Positions 1 through 9,142 of a stretch of 12,500 nucleotides of DNA are shown here, piece by piece. A program made the translations under genes and the position numbers. Below the pieces are notes generated by a model. The model ran no database searches and was not told where the DNA came from. It saw only the letters and a program-made list of their open reading frames with translations. The DNA comes from Anaeromyces robustus (Eukaryota > Neocallimastigomycota > Neocallimastigomycetes > Neocallimastigales > Neocallimastigaceae). Position 1 is the first letter of the stretch, and each line of letters opens with the position of its first letter. The stretch lies in NCBI GenBank assembly GCA_002104895.1, contig MCFG01000006.1, positions 355,001-367,500 on the forward strand, in the 5' to 3' direction.

Positions 1-56
1 TGCTCATTGCTTTTTTCAAAGCAGTACCATTATTTAGTATTTTACAAGAAAATTAA
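1..56 (+). CDS. Possible 3' end of a plus-strand gene (last 17 codons)
   Basis: The third forward frame reads LIAFFKAVPLFSILQEN and stops at TAA 54-56. The segment has more G and C and a more balanced residue mix than anything in the next 500 bases, and composition falls to almost pure A/T just after the stop, as at the end of a coding region. The peptide looks like an amphipathic helix, but it is too short to assign a family. If real, this gene is tail to tail with the CotH gene at 616-2875, with about 560 bp between the stops. The first forward frame is also open to a TGA at 136-138, but beyond position 56 it is Asn/Lys/Ile filler. A minus-strand frame is open over the same bases without a clear start. 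Low confidence; the sequence left of the window would settle it. Confidence 0.3.
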   Translation, partial: LIAFFKAVPLFSILQEN

Positions 57-131
57 AAATAAAAATAAAAATAACAATTTTCAAGAATTTCTTAATCAAA
101 CAATAAAAATAATAAAAATAATAAAATATAG

Positions 132-185
132 AATATATTGAATAGATTGAATAGATTGAATAGATTGAATAGATTGAATAGATTT
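132..185. repeat. 9-bp tandem repeat, about six copies
   Basis: The unit AATAGATTG is perfect four times (141-149, 150-158, 159-167, 168-176). It is flanked by AATATATTG (132-140) and AATAGATTT (177-185), which each differ by one base. This is a small minisatellite in the tail-to-tail spacer. It does not resemble a telomere repeat. Confidence 0.9.
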
Positions 186-388
186 TATTATAAATATTTA
201 TTTTTATATTTATTTTATGCTCTTGTAATAAAAAAGTTTTCTATATATAAATTTATATAAATAATTTTTTTTTTTTTTTTGTTTTATTAATTCTAATTCT
301 ATTTTTATTTTATTTTATTTTATCATTAAATAAATACAATATATTATACAATAGAAAAAAAAATATATATATATATATTTATAATATT

Positions 389-468
389 TATATCTATTAT
401 CTATTTTAATATCTATCTATCTATAGAATATTATATAAATAGATATTTAGATTATAGATATAGATATA
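389..468. repeat. Imperfect TCTA/TAGA inverted repeat
   Basis: A left arm rich in TATCTAT (about 389-420) pairs imperfectly with a right arm rich in ATAGATA (about 438-468), leaving a short AT loop. As RNA from the CotH gene (minus strand) it would be a long, weak hairpin about 150-230 bases past the stop codon. It may simply be a diverged TCTA microsatellite meeting its complement. Confidence 0.4.
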
Positions 469-615
469 ATAATGATAATAGAAAAAAAAAAAAGTCTATA
501 GATATATAAATATATAATTATATAAATATATATATTTATACAATATAATAAATTAATTTTTATTAATTTTTTTTATTATCTATTATTTATTATTTCAATT
601 TTTGTTTTTTTTTTT

Positions 616-2875
616 TTAAAGGAAATAATAATATAAATAGGTAAGGAATGAAATAATAAAATAAAATGAAATTTTTTGATTCCTATTCCATGATAATGTA
701 GAATAGGCAAAAGATTTTTCTTCTCCTTCCCCCTTTAAATATTTATGCGTTGGATTTTCTACATAACCTAAATCATTAAGAGGTACTTCTGGAATTTGAA
801 GTTTTAATTCTTGAACAACATTTTGAAGACGGGTATTAATAAAATATTTTATAGGTACCGTTTCAAAAACACTGATCGGTTGATCACTATTAATATGATT
901 GACAAAATCTTCAAAGGTATATTGAAGTTCCGTATCCATGGTAGGATTAGGATTAGATTTAGGATAAATATTAATATCCCATAAGACATCTTCTTTAATA
1001 AGATCGCCTAACGAATAAATACGTTCATAAAGAATACTAGGATTAAAGGAAGTTTTTAATAAACGTTCGATAATTTTTATAAATTTTTTATGATTTTCGG
1101 GATGATTGGTGATAATTGCTTCATTTAAAGGTCTAACTTCTCTTACTCTTTGATCAATTTTTGGTGGATATTGAGATAAGGGAGTATTCATCATAGCTTC
1201 TACTTCTCCTCCTACTCCAAAACTAAAATGAAAATCAGCATCATGAAAATACCATTTTTTTTTAGATTTATCTTTAAAAATATAATAATTTCCAGGTTTA
1301 TTCCAAAAATTATCGACAGCTCCTCCTAAAAATTCTACCGCCATATATTTTAAAAAAGTATCAATATCTAATGGTATTTGTTTTACCATTCCTTTCCCAT
1401 ATTGATGAATTTCTTTTACTAAAGGTAAAAGTTCTCGAAGTACATGAGTTTGACTATCCAGAGTTTTATCATTTCCTTTATAGGTATATATAGCATACAT
1501 TGGATTATTAATATCTTCCCCATAATAACCTAAATCTCCATAGGCAACTCCTACAGAACAAGATGGACAATAATCGGCTTTAAATATTGGATTATCTTCT
1601 TTATATTTTTCTCCTTTATTAAACGTTTCACGTAAATAACGTCCATTCGTAATATCATCCGATAAATTAAATAATCCTATCCCTTCTCCATTAATATAAA
1701 GTCTTGTAAATTTATTTTGTGCTGCTGGTACCCCAAGACTATTTAAAATATCTCCATAAATTTTATCACGAACATAGGAAGGATCCATATGTTCTGCACG
1801 TAATTTAATGGAAGTACGACTATAAAGTTCTTTATTTTCTTTGGTTTTTAAATTACTTATTTTATAACTAAGTTTTGGTACACTTCTTGTTGACTGACCA
1901 CTAATACTAAGAGTAGCATTATTAAAAGTTTTCATGGAATAAGGGGTAACATAAATTACTTCTGCAGGAACATCAATACTTTCTTCTTTATTAGTATTTT
2001 GATGCATTAATTTAACTTGTTGAGGATTACATTTAACAAGAATTGTTGATACATGAGAATCTAAAATATTAAAAAAAATATATATGTAGAAAAGAAAAAA
2101 TATAAAATAAAATATAAAGAAAAAAAAATAAAAAAAAAAATAATATATAAATGAAAATGAAAGATTTTGAAATATATAAATATATAAATAAATAAATATA
2201 TATATATATAAATATAAAATTAATAACCAAATGTTATAAATTATTATTATTGTTATTATATATTATTATATGATTATATAAATATATAAAAAAAATAATT
2301 TTTTTTTCTTTCTTTATTATTACCATCATATAATTTAGATTGTTCAAAATATGGGAAAGGTTCATAAGCTTTTGGTAATGAAGGATGTTCCAAAATAGTA
2401 ATACTTCTATTAAAAAATTCATTAATAACAGGATCATCTTGATGACGAGTACGTAAAAAACCTTCTTGTTCCTCTTTACCATCCTCATAAGTTATTAAAT
2501 AATTATAATTGATAGGTAATGAATCCATTTCAATTTCCACTTTATAAAGTGGATATTCTTCAAGTTCCATGGGATAAACTTCACCACTTTCTAATACTAA
2601 GGTTGGTGTACCATTAACAGCTATTACTTTGAAAGTAACTTTTTTCATTATATATATAATGAAATAAGATAATAAATTATTTTTAATTAGTAAAAATATA
2701 TATATATATATATAACATATATATTTATAATTTTTTATTTCGTTTTTGTTTTATATACAAAGAAATTACTATTAATATATATATATAGATAGATGAAATG
2801 TTTACCATTTTCAGCATTAGCTAAAAATATATAAACTGTTAATATTAATAAACTATATAATTTGAAAAGCTTCAT
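616..2875 (-). CDS. Secreted CotH kinase-family protein, three exons, 609 residues
   Basis: Spliced CDS: exon 1 2875-2806, exon 2 2638-2324, exon 3 2060-616 (minus strand). The total is 1830 nt, in frame throughout. Residues 1-21 are a signal peptide (MKLFK, hydrophobic core, cleavage after ANA). Residues 24-128 form a beta-rich N-terminal domain ending in HPSLPKAYEPFP and KLYD. From about 130 a CotH domain follows: IKLRAEHMDPSYVRDK (213-228), RLYINGEGIGLFNL (248-261), the likely catalytic Asp378 in VDNFWNKPGNYY with Asn386, and the metal-binding HDADFHFSFG with Asp402 and Asp404. In this family these match the two essential Asp residues of the atypical kinase fold. Residues 594-609 are a hydrophobic tail after Ser/Thr-rich sequence, which suggests a GPI anchor. 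NxS/T sites are at 23, 32, 100, 176 and 260; Cys293 and Cys296 form CxxC. No dockerin is present. The ATG at 2007 is internal: upstream codons are open and join in frame to exon 2. The substrate is unknown. Confidence 0.85.
2061..2323 (-). other. Intron 2 of the CotH gene (263 nt, phase 1)
   Basis: The donor is GATG|GTAATA (GT at 2323-2322) and the acceptor ATATTTTAG|AT (AG at 2062-2061), after a pyrimidine-rich 3' half. Splicing rebuilds a GAT codon (Asp129) and continues as DSHVSTILVKCNPQQVKLMHQ into the CotH domain. The donor lies at exactly the same protein position as the GTAAAT donor at 12363 in the second gene. Confidence 0.85.
2639..2805 (-). other. Intron 1 of the CotH gene (167 nt, phase 1)
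   Basis: The donor is AATG|GTAAAC (GT at 2805-2804) and the acceptor GAAAAAAG|TT (AG at 2640-2639). Splicing makes GTT (Val24) and joins the signal peptide to VTFKVIAVNG. A TACTAAT branch-point-like sequence lies at 2692-2686, about 50 nt from the acceptor. The 3' end is purine-rich, not pyrimidine-rich, and a 22-bp palindrome sits between branch site and acceptor. The second gene has an intron at the same place and phase, also ending in AAAAG. Confidence 0.8.
2643..2664. repeat. 22-bp perfect palindrome beside the 3' splice site
   Basis: The palindrome has arms TTTCATTATAT and ATATAATGAAA with no spacer. In the pre-mRNA it can fold into a hairpin that ends three bases before the AG of intron 1. 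It also contains the ATG at 2648-2646, which is in frame with exon 2 through the unspliced acceptor (MKKVTF). Confidence 0.85.
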
Positions 2876-2913
2876 TTTTTTTTTTGTTTTTGTTTTTTTT
2901 TTTTTTTTTTTTT
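2876..2913 (-). promoter_or_regulatory. A-rich leader just upstream of the CotH start codon
   Basis: On the gene strand the bases just before the ATG at 2875-2873 are almost only A with a few C. This resembles the unstructured A-rich leaders common in AT-rich fungi and protists. It supports this ATG as the start, but no transcription start or TATA box can be fixed in this composition. Confidence 0.4.
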
Positions 2914-3142
2914 GTTCTTATAAGGTGTATTTACAAATAATGATACAAATAAATATTATCTTTATACTTTTTTTTTTTTTTTTTTTTAATAGTTTAACTT
3001 GTTATTATTATTAAATATTAATTTTTAAATAAATAAATCAATTATTTTTCTTTTCTTTTGTTTTTCTTTTCTTTTCTCAAAAAAAAAATTATTTTATTAT
3101 ATACATGAATATAAAAAATGAAAAAAAAAAAAAAAGATATTG

Positions 3143-3457
3143 TGCTATATATACATATATAATATGAGTCTTTTTTTTTTTTTTAAGGTATTTTTTAGGT
3201 ATTTTTTGTAATTCAAAAAATAAATAAATTAATAGATTTGATAAATAAAAGTCTTTTTTTTTTTCTTTTTTCTTGATTATTGTTATATATACAAAAAAAT
3301 AGATATTCTTTTGGTTGATTTTTTTGTTATATATACAAAATATAAATGTCTTTTTTTTTTTAGTTGAAGTAATTTATGATATATTTACGAAAAAAAAAAA
3401 GAAATGTTTGTTTTGCTTGTTATATATACATAAATAAATAAATAAATATTGTCTGTT
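3143..3457. repeat. Degenerate tandem module upstream of the CotH gene
   Basis: A loose unit of roughly 41-52 bp recurs. It consists of TGTTATATATACA, an A-rich stretch, then GTCTTTTTTTT. The TGTTATATATACA part is exact at 3281-3293, 3325-3337 and 3418-3430, and one base off at 3143-3155. Weaker forms occur near 3208 and 3380. GTCTTTT occurs at 3168, 3251 and 3348. On the CotH strand it reads AAAAGAC ... TGTATATATAACA, 270-560 bp upstream of the start codon. It may be a repeated promoter element or a decayed minisatellite. Confidence 0.55.
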
Positions 3458-3504
3458 ATTATTTTTTTTATTGTTAAAAAGTTGATTTGGTTTATTTTTT
3501 TTAT

Positions 3505-3542
3505 AAAATAATAGATATAATTTAAAAATAATAGATATAATT
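3505..3542. repeat. 20-bp direct repeat in tandem
   Basis: The string AAAATAATAGATATAATT occurs at 3505-3522 and again at 3525-3542, a period of 20 bp. It is a small local duplication in the spacer with no evident function. Confidence 0.7.
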
Positions 3543-3713
3543 AAAAAGTAAAAAAAAAAAAATTGTTTTAATATATTAGATTTAAAACTATTTACATAAA
3601 TAATAATAATAATCAATTATTGTTATTATTATTATTATTATTAAATATAGGTATTAATTTATTATTATTATATTTTTTTTATTTTATTTTAACTTTTATT
3701 CTCATTTTTTAAT

Positions 3714-3715
<2 letters not shown>

Positions 3716-3752
<37 letters not shown>

Positions 3753-3803
3753 GGTACTTTTTTTACTTTTTTATATAAATTTCTAAAAAAAAAAAAAAAA
3801 AAA
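3716..3803. repeat. T34 tract facing an A19 tract
   Basis: A run of 34 T (3716-3749) is followed 35 bases later by a run of 19 A (3785-3803). The two can pair as a hairpin. The T-run is the longest homopolymer in the window. Such tracts usually exclude nucleosomes, and their length is prone to sequencing error. Confidence 0.85.
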
Positions 3804-3882
3804 TTATGCTTTGCTTCTAGATAATAATTAAATATTGATTATCCTTAAATTATAAAAAAATCATTTCATTTTATTTAATTCA

Positions 3883-3906
3883 TAATATATGGTTAACCAT
3901 ATATTA
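3883..3906. repeat. 24-bp perfect palindrome with GGTTAACC centre
   Basis: Perfect 12-bp arms meet at 3894/3895, with the core ATATGGTTAACCATAT. The central eight bases contain four G/C, which stands out where G and C are scarce. It could be a binding site for a dimeric protein or a cruciform; no partner is evident. It lies about 1 kb upstream of the minus-strand CotH gene. Confidence 0.85.
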
Positions 3907-5708
3907 AAATAAATGGATAAATAAATTTTAATTTATTATATATTTTTTTATACCTAAAAAAAACTTTAAAAAAAAAATAAAAAAATCATTTATTAAAATA
4001 CAAAACTTTAATGAATAATAAAAAATGAAATTATAATAATAATAAATAATAATAATCATATAATAAAAAAAATAATTAAAAATAAAGAAAAATTATTCCG
4101 TTCATTTTTTTTTTTAATTAATTTTTAATTATTATTTTTAATTATTTTATTATTATTATTTTTTAATTTATTAATTATTATTTGTTTTTTAATAATTTTA
4201 TTTTCTAAATGATTTTTAGTTTTATTAATAAAATAAAATAAAATAAAAATAATCATAAATCTTTTATTATTTTTATTATTAATTATAAATGATGATTACA
4301 TTATAATATGAATAATATAATAATATAATAATAAAATATGTAATAATATAAACTTTTTTTTAAAATTTTTTTTACCTTTATTATTATTAATTTAATAATT
4401 AAAAATTAATTAAAATTTAGATGAAATGATTTTATTTTTATTTTTACCATACCTTTAAAAAAGAGGGGAAAATAAAATAAAAAAAATAAAATAAAAGAAA
4501 TCATACTAATATGAATAATATCAATATGAATGATAAATAGTAAATAATAATATTAGAAAATAAACATTAAAAACTACAAAGATACATTATATATCATTTA
4601 TAAGTATAAGTTCTTTCTTTTTTTTTTTTTTATGTATTTTTAATAAAATAAGATATAAATCATTTATTCATTAGGAATTATTATTTATTATATATGATTT
4701 TTATACTTTTATTATTATAATATTAAATGTTTAATTTTTTTTTTTTTTTTTGTTTTGTTTTTCTTTTTTTTTTTTTTTTTTTTTTTGTTTTCTTTTGTAT
4801 ATTGATTATTAAAAATATTAAACTTAATTTTAATTATTTGATAAATTAAAAAATTATTATAAAACAATTGTTCTAATTAAAATTAAAATATTAAGCTTTT
4901 TTTTTTCTTCTTTTTTAACTTTTTTTTTATTTATCCTTTAAAAATAATATATTATTTTTATATACATTTTTATAATTTTATAAAAATTAAATTCTTATCT
5001 TATTTATTACATAATAACATATAATACTATTATTATTATTATTATTTATTAATTAAATAAATAACTAAAAAGTTTTTATTACTTTTAAAAGAAAAAAACA
5101 AACCCCACTCAACTTTGTTTAATTGTCAAAATCAGTTTTTTATTTTTTTTTTTTTTTTTTGATTTCTAAAATCAAATTTAAAATTCAAGATTTTTTTTTT
5201 AATTCTTTCATTATTGTTACACTAATAAAAATTAATAAAAATTTTATGAATGAAATATTTTAATATTTTTATCAATTTATAATATATTGTAATATATATT
5301 ATAATATATGATATAATTTAAATTTAGTGACCTTCCGTTTTTTCAACTTTTTTTTATGGAATTAAAAAAACAAACTAATAATAATTAATAATTAAAAAAA
5401 AATAATTAAAAAAATAATTAAAAAAAAAATTTAAAAATTTAAACTATTTTATTATAAATAGAAGAAACTCAGTTTTTTTAAAAAAAAAAAAAAAAAAGAT
5501 TTTATTATTTATTTTCTTTTTTTTATTTTTATTAATAATAAAATAATAATTCTTTTAGAAATATTTAATATTTAATAATTAATAATTATTTTTAATTAAT
5601 AATTATTCATGGAAAAAAAAATGATAAAAAATTAATTTATATAATAAAAGAAAAAAAAGTAAAAAAAAAGCGGTAAATAAAATTTTTTAAAATTTTTTTA
5701 TATATTAA

Positions 5709-5744
5709 AATAATTAAAAATAATTAAAAATAATTAAAAATAAT
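5709..5744. repeat. 10-bp tandem repeat (TAATTAAAAA)n
   Basis: Three exact copies of TAATTAAAAA run from 5711 to 5740, with partial copies on each side. This is a short minisatellite in the spacer. Confidence 0.85.
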
Positions 5745-6020
5745 ATTAATTTGATAAAAAAATAAAAAAGTTTACATTTTATTATTATTAATTATTAATT
5801 ATTAAAAAATTATAATGGAAAAATGAAAAAAAATTAATAAAAATAAAATGAAAAAAAAGCAAATAAAAAAAAAACCAATAAAATAAAAGGAAAATAAAAT
5901 TTTTATCATCCATTTTGATAATAAATTAATAAATTAATTAATTAATTAATAAAATAAACAAAATAAAATATAAATAAAATAAAATAAATAATGAATAAAT
6001 AATTAATAATAATTATTAAC

Positions 6021-6138
6021 CCTAATATAATTATTATTATTATTATTTTTATTTTTTATTATTATTATTACAATTATTATTATTAGATAAATAAATATAA
6101 TTATTATTATCATTATTAACTATTATTATTATTAATTT
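6021..6138. repeat. (TTA)n-rich trinucleotide region
   Basis: Interrupted runs of TTA dominate this stretch (for example around 6023-6045, 6057-6069, 6075-6086 and 6121-6135). It is a simple-sequence region with no coding reading. Confidence 0.7.
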
Positions 6139-7000
6139 TAAAAAGATCCATTAAACTAATATTTGTCATGCTTTTATCATCAATATTTATTTATTTTTAT
6201 TTATAGTATTGTATGCCATTTCAAATTAACATTAAAATGAATTTATTTTATTTCATTTTTGTTTTTGTTTTATTCTATTTTATTTTTTTTTTATTTTTGT
6301 TTTGTTATTGTTTTTTTCTAAATAATTTAATGAACATTTTAATAAATTTAATAACGGTCTATGACAATTATATAATTATAATATTAATTGTAATATAATT
6401 ATATTATATTTTATTATTTTTTATTATATTATCTTTTAATATTTTTGTTTTTTTAATTTTCATTTTTTTTTTGTTTTTTTTTTTTTTTTCTTGCCGTCAT
6501 TTTCCAACCTTTTTTTTATTTGTATATTTTAATTTATTTTTTGTTGTAAAAAAGAAAATAAGAGAGAGAACAGTTTACCTGATTAAATTAATAATTATTA
6601 AAATATATATAAAAAAAAATAAGATATCCAATATTGATATATACATAATTATATATAATACTATTATTATATTATATTAATTTTAATTTTAATTTAATTA
6701 ATTTTATTTTTATTTATTGATTGATTTATTCATTTATTAAATATTATATCCTTTATTTATTTTATTTTGGAAAAAGGTTGAATGGGAGATAAATAAATAA
6801 AAGATTAATAATTAAATATAAAAAAAAGAAATGCTATAATTTTTTAATCATCAATTAATCCTACTTTTTATATATAGATTTATCTATTTATTTAGCTTAA
6901 TAATGATAAAATAAATAATAACTTTAATATTAGAATAAAAATATTATCAATTTATAAAACAAAAAATTATAACATAACATAATTAATAATTTCTTATTCT

Positions 7001-7023
7001 ATATATATATATATATATATATA
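7001..7023. repeat. (AT)11 microsatellite
   Basis: This is an uninterrupted AT dinucleotide run. It is one of several in the window; shorter runs lie near 364-378, 2199-2212 and 2697-2713. Confidence 0.9.
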
Positions 7024-7929
7024 AAGGTTATCTCTATATTTTAAATATGATGATATAATATAATTGTTAATGTATGTTGTTAGATAAATAAAAAATAATA
7101 TAATAAATTATGATTTTATTATATTTATACAAGAGTTTTTTTTTTTTTTTTTTTATACTAGTTAATGCCACAAAAGTAAATTATGGATTAAAATATAGAG
7201 AAAAGAAAAAAAAAAAGTTAATTAGTTTTTTAAGTTGTATTTAATACAATAATTTAATTAATAGAGTTATCATAAAATTCAATATCTTTTTTCTTTTTCT
7301 TTTTTTTTTTTTTTTTTTCTTTTAAATTGATTCTATTCTTTTCAATTAATTACAATATAGTTGTAATGCCATTTCTATGATAATATATATAGAGTCTTTA
7401 TAATTTTATATTTTTTATATGAATTACAAAATGTTTATTTTTAAAAATGAAAAAATAATAAAGTAATAATAAGTCATAATAATGATTAAATAATAACAAA
7501 TAATTAATTATTTGAAATAAAAAGTAAAAAGTTTATGATATTAATAATAAATATTAGTAAAAAAAAAAAAGCCTAACAAATTTTATTAGAGGTAAATAAT
7601 AATCATAATAAAATATAATAAAAATATAATATTATGTATTTTATTATAATTATATTATAATATGATTATAATATTACACTAAATGTTAAAAATTATTAAA
7701 TTATACTTTATTGATGGTTATTTTAAATTATATTAATAATAATGAATTTTTTTTTTTTTAAAAAAAAATAAGATAAATATATGATTAATTAATTTATTTA
7801 AAAAAAAAATTATTGAAATTTTAATAACTTAATAATATTATTAATAAAAATTAAATAATTTATTTACTTTTATTTTATTTTACTTTATATTTTATTTTTA
7901 TAGAATTAAAGTATATTTTAACACACTTA

Positions 7930-8003
7930 TTATTAAAACATTAAATTATTAAGAAAGAAAGAAAAAAAAATTATTAAAACATTAAATTATTAAGAAAGAA
8001 AGA
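7930..8003. repeat. 33-bp perfect direct repeat, 8-bp spacer
   Basis: Positions 7930-7962 and 7971-8003 are identical, separated by eight A. The unit begins TTATTAAAACATTAAATTAT and ends in AAGAAAGAAAGA. The lack of mismatches suggests a recent tandem duplication with a period of 41 bp. Confidence 0.9.
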
Positions 8004-8575
8004 TAAAAAAAAAATAAAGTTATAATAAATTAATACAAATTAATAGTATATACAATATAGGATACATTATATTTTACATTTTATTACTTTTATTTTTATA
8101 TTAATTTTTATTAAAAAAAAAAAAAAAAACAAAAAAAAAATTTTTTTTAATAATTTCCTATTTATCATTATATTTTTCCTATACTATAAATTGTTAATAT
8201 TCATTATACAAATTTATATAATAATAATTAATAATAAAAAAAAATTTATTATTGCTTTATATAATTTAAATCAATAAAATTGTTATAAATAAGAACAAAA
8301 AAAAAAAAAAAAAGTAGTTAGAAAAAAGAAAGATTTTTAAACTTTTGTGATACACCTTAGTGTTTATTCAATTATATATATATATTGTCATATTTCTTTT
8401 ATAAAATAATATAATTATACTATATTATTTATTACATTTAAAATTCATCAAGTTTTCTTTTCTTTTCTTTTATTTTATATTTTATATTTTATATTTTTAT
8501 TAGTTAAATGTTAAAAGCTTAATAATGATTTTTAACATTAAGATACTAATAACTTAAAAATACCAATTAAATTAT

Positions 8576-8610
8576 ATTATATATTATATATTATATATTA
8601 TATATTATAT
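8576..8610. repeat. 7-bp tandem repeat (ATTATAT)5
   Basis: Five exact copies of ATTATAT, with partial copies ATTAT before and ATTAT after. It is followed by T-runs. Simple sequence with no gene. Confidence 0.9.
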
Positions 8611-9041
8611 ATTATTTTTTTATTTTAATTTTTTTTTTTATTTTTTATTTTATTTTAATTTTTTCCCTAATTTAGTAGTTAAAATATCAAATTTATATCA
8701 ATTGAAATAATTCTAATATATTATATATTATATTATATAATATATATTATAATTAATAAGTTTACTAAAAAAAAGCTTTTTTTTTTTTTTTTTTTTTTAA
8801 TATTTGCATTGATAAAATTATATTAATTTCTATAATAGGAAATCATTAAATTAAATTTAAAATGTTTAAAATAAAAAAATTTAAAAAAAAAATTTTTTTT
8901 TTCTGTATAATTTTTTATTATAATAAATAATATAAAAAATTACCAATTCATAATTCATGATTTAATAATAAAAATCATCTTTATCTTATTTTTTTTTAAG
9001 TGAATTCTGTGGAAAAGATACATAAAAAAAAAATAAAAAAT

Positions 9042-9142
9042 AAAAAAAAAATCCATTGGTTTTTTTTTAGTTGTTTGTAATTATATGTCATAATAATGTT
9101 TATGTACAAAAAAAAAATGTTATTGTAATGGATTTTTTTTTT
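9042..9142. repeat. 101-bp element with 16-bp perfect inverted ends
   Basis: The left arm A10 TCCATT (9042-9057) and the right arm AATGGA T10 (9127-9142) are exact reverse complements around 69 bases. Only the TCCATT/AATGGA part is informative, because the rest is homopolymer. Inner T- and A-runs could extend the pairing. It could be a miniature inverted-repeat element, but no clear target duplication is visible. Confidence 0.5.

Larger units (their letters stand above)
57..615. other. AT-rich intergenic region downstream of the CotH gene
   Basis: No gene is supported here. The stretch holds a 9-bp tandem repeat (132-185), A- and T-runs, an (AT)n tract near 364-378, and a TCTA/TAGA-rich inverted repeat (389-468). 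It lies between the possible plus-strand stop at 56 and the minus-strand stop at 616, so it should contain the 3' UTRs of both genes. AATAAA-like strings are too common in this composition to name a polyadenylation site. Confidence 0.7.

Noticed and set aside
132-185. Telomere-like or CRISPR-like array
   Set aside because: A 9-bp unit without spacers and without a G-rich telomere pattern; an ordinary minisatellite.
616-2007. Single-exon CotH protein starting at the ATG at 2007
   Set aside because: The frame is open upstream to a good TTTTAG acceptor, and the extension joins in frame to a second exon and a signal peptide. The internal ATG is not at a domain boundary.
2234-2488. 84-residue minus-strand open frame
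   Set aside because: It overlaps exon 2 in another frame and runs into intron 2. It is hydrophobic filler ending in Asn repeats, a shadow of the real gene.
3374-3616. 80-residue minus-strand open frame
   Set aside because: It is made of Phe, Ile, Asn, Tyr and Lys from simple A/T tracts, with no domain or sensible start context.
6213-6398. 61-residue plus-strand open frame resembling a membrane peptide
   Set aside because: The hydrophobic run comes from T-rich sequence, which always yields Phe/Leu/Tyr/Ile. No charged flanks or family pattern.
6471-6680. 69-residue plus-strand open frame
   Set aside because: It begins in a T-tract and ends in Ile/Tyr filler. The slightly richer middle (RHFPTF, KIRERT) is too short to support a gene.
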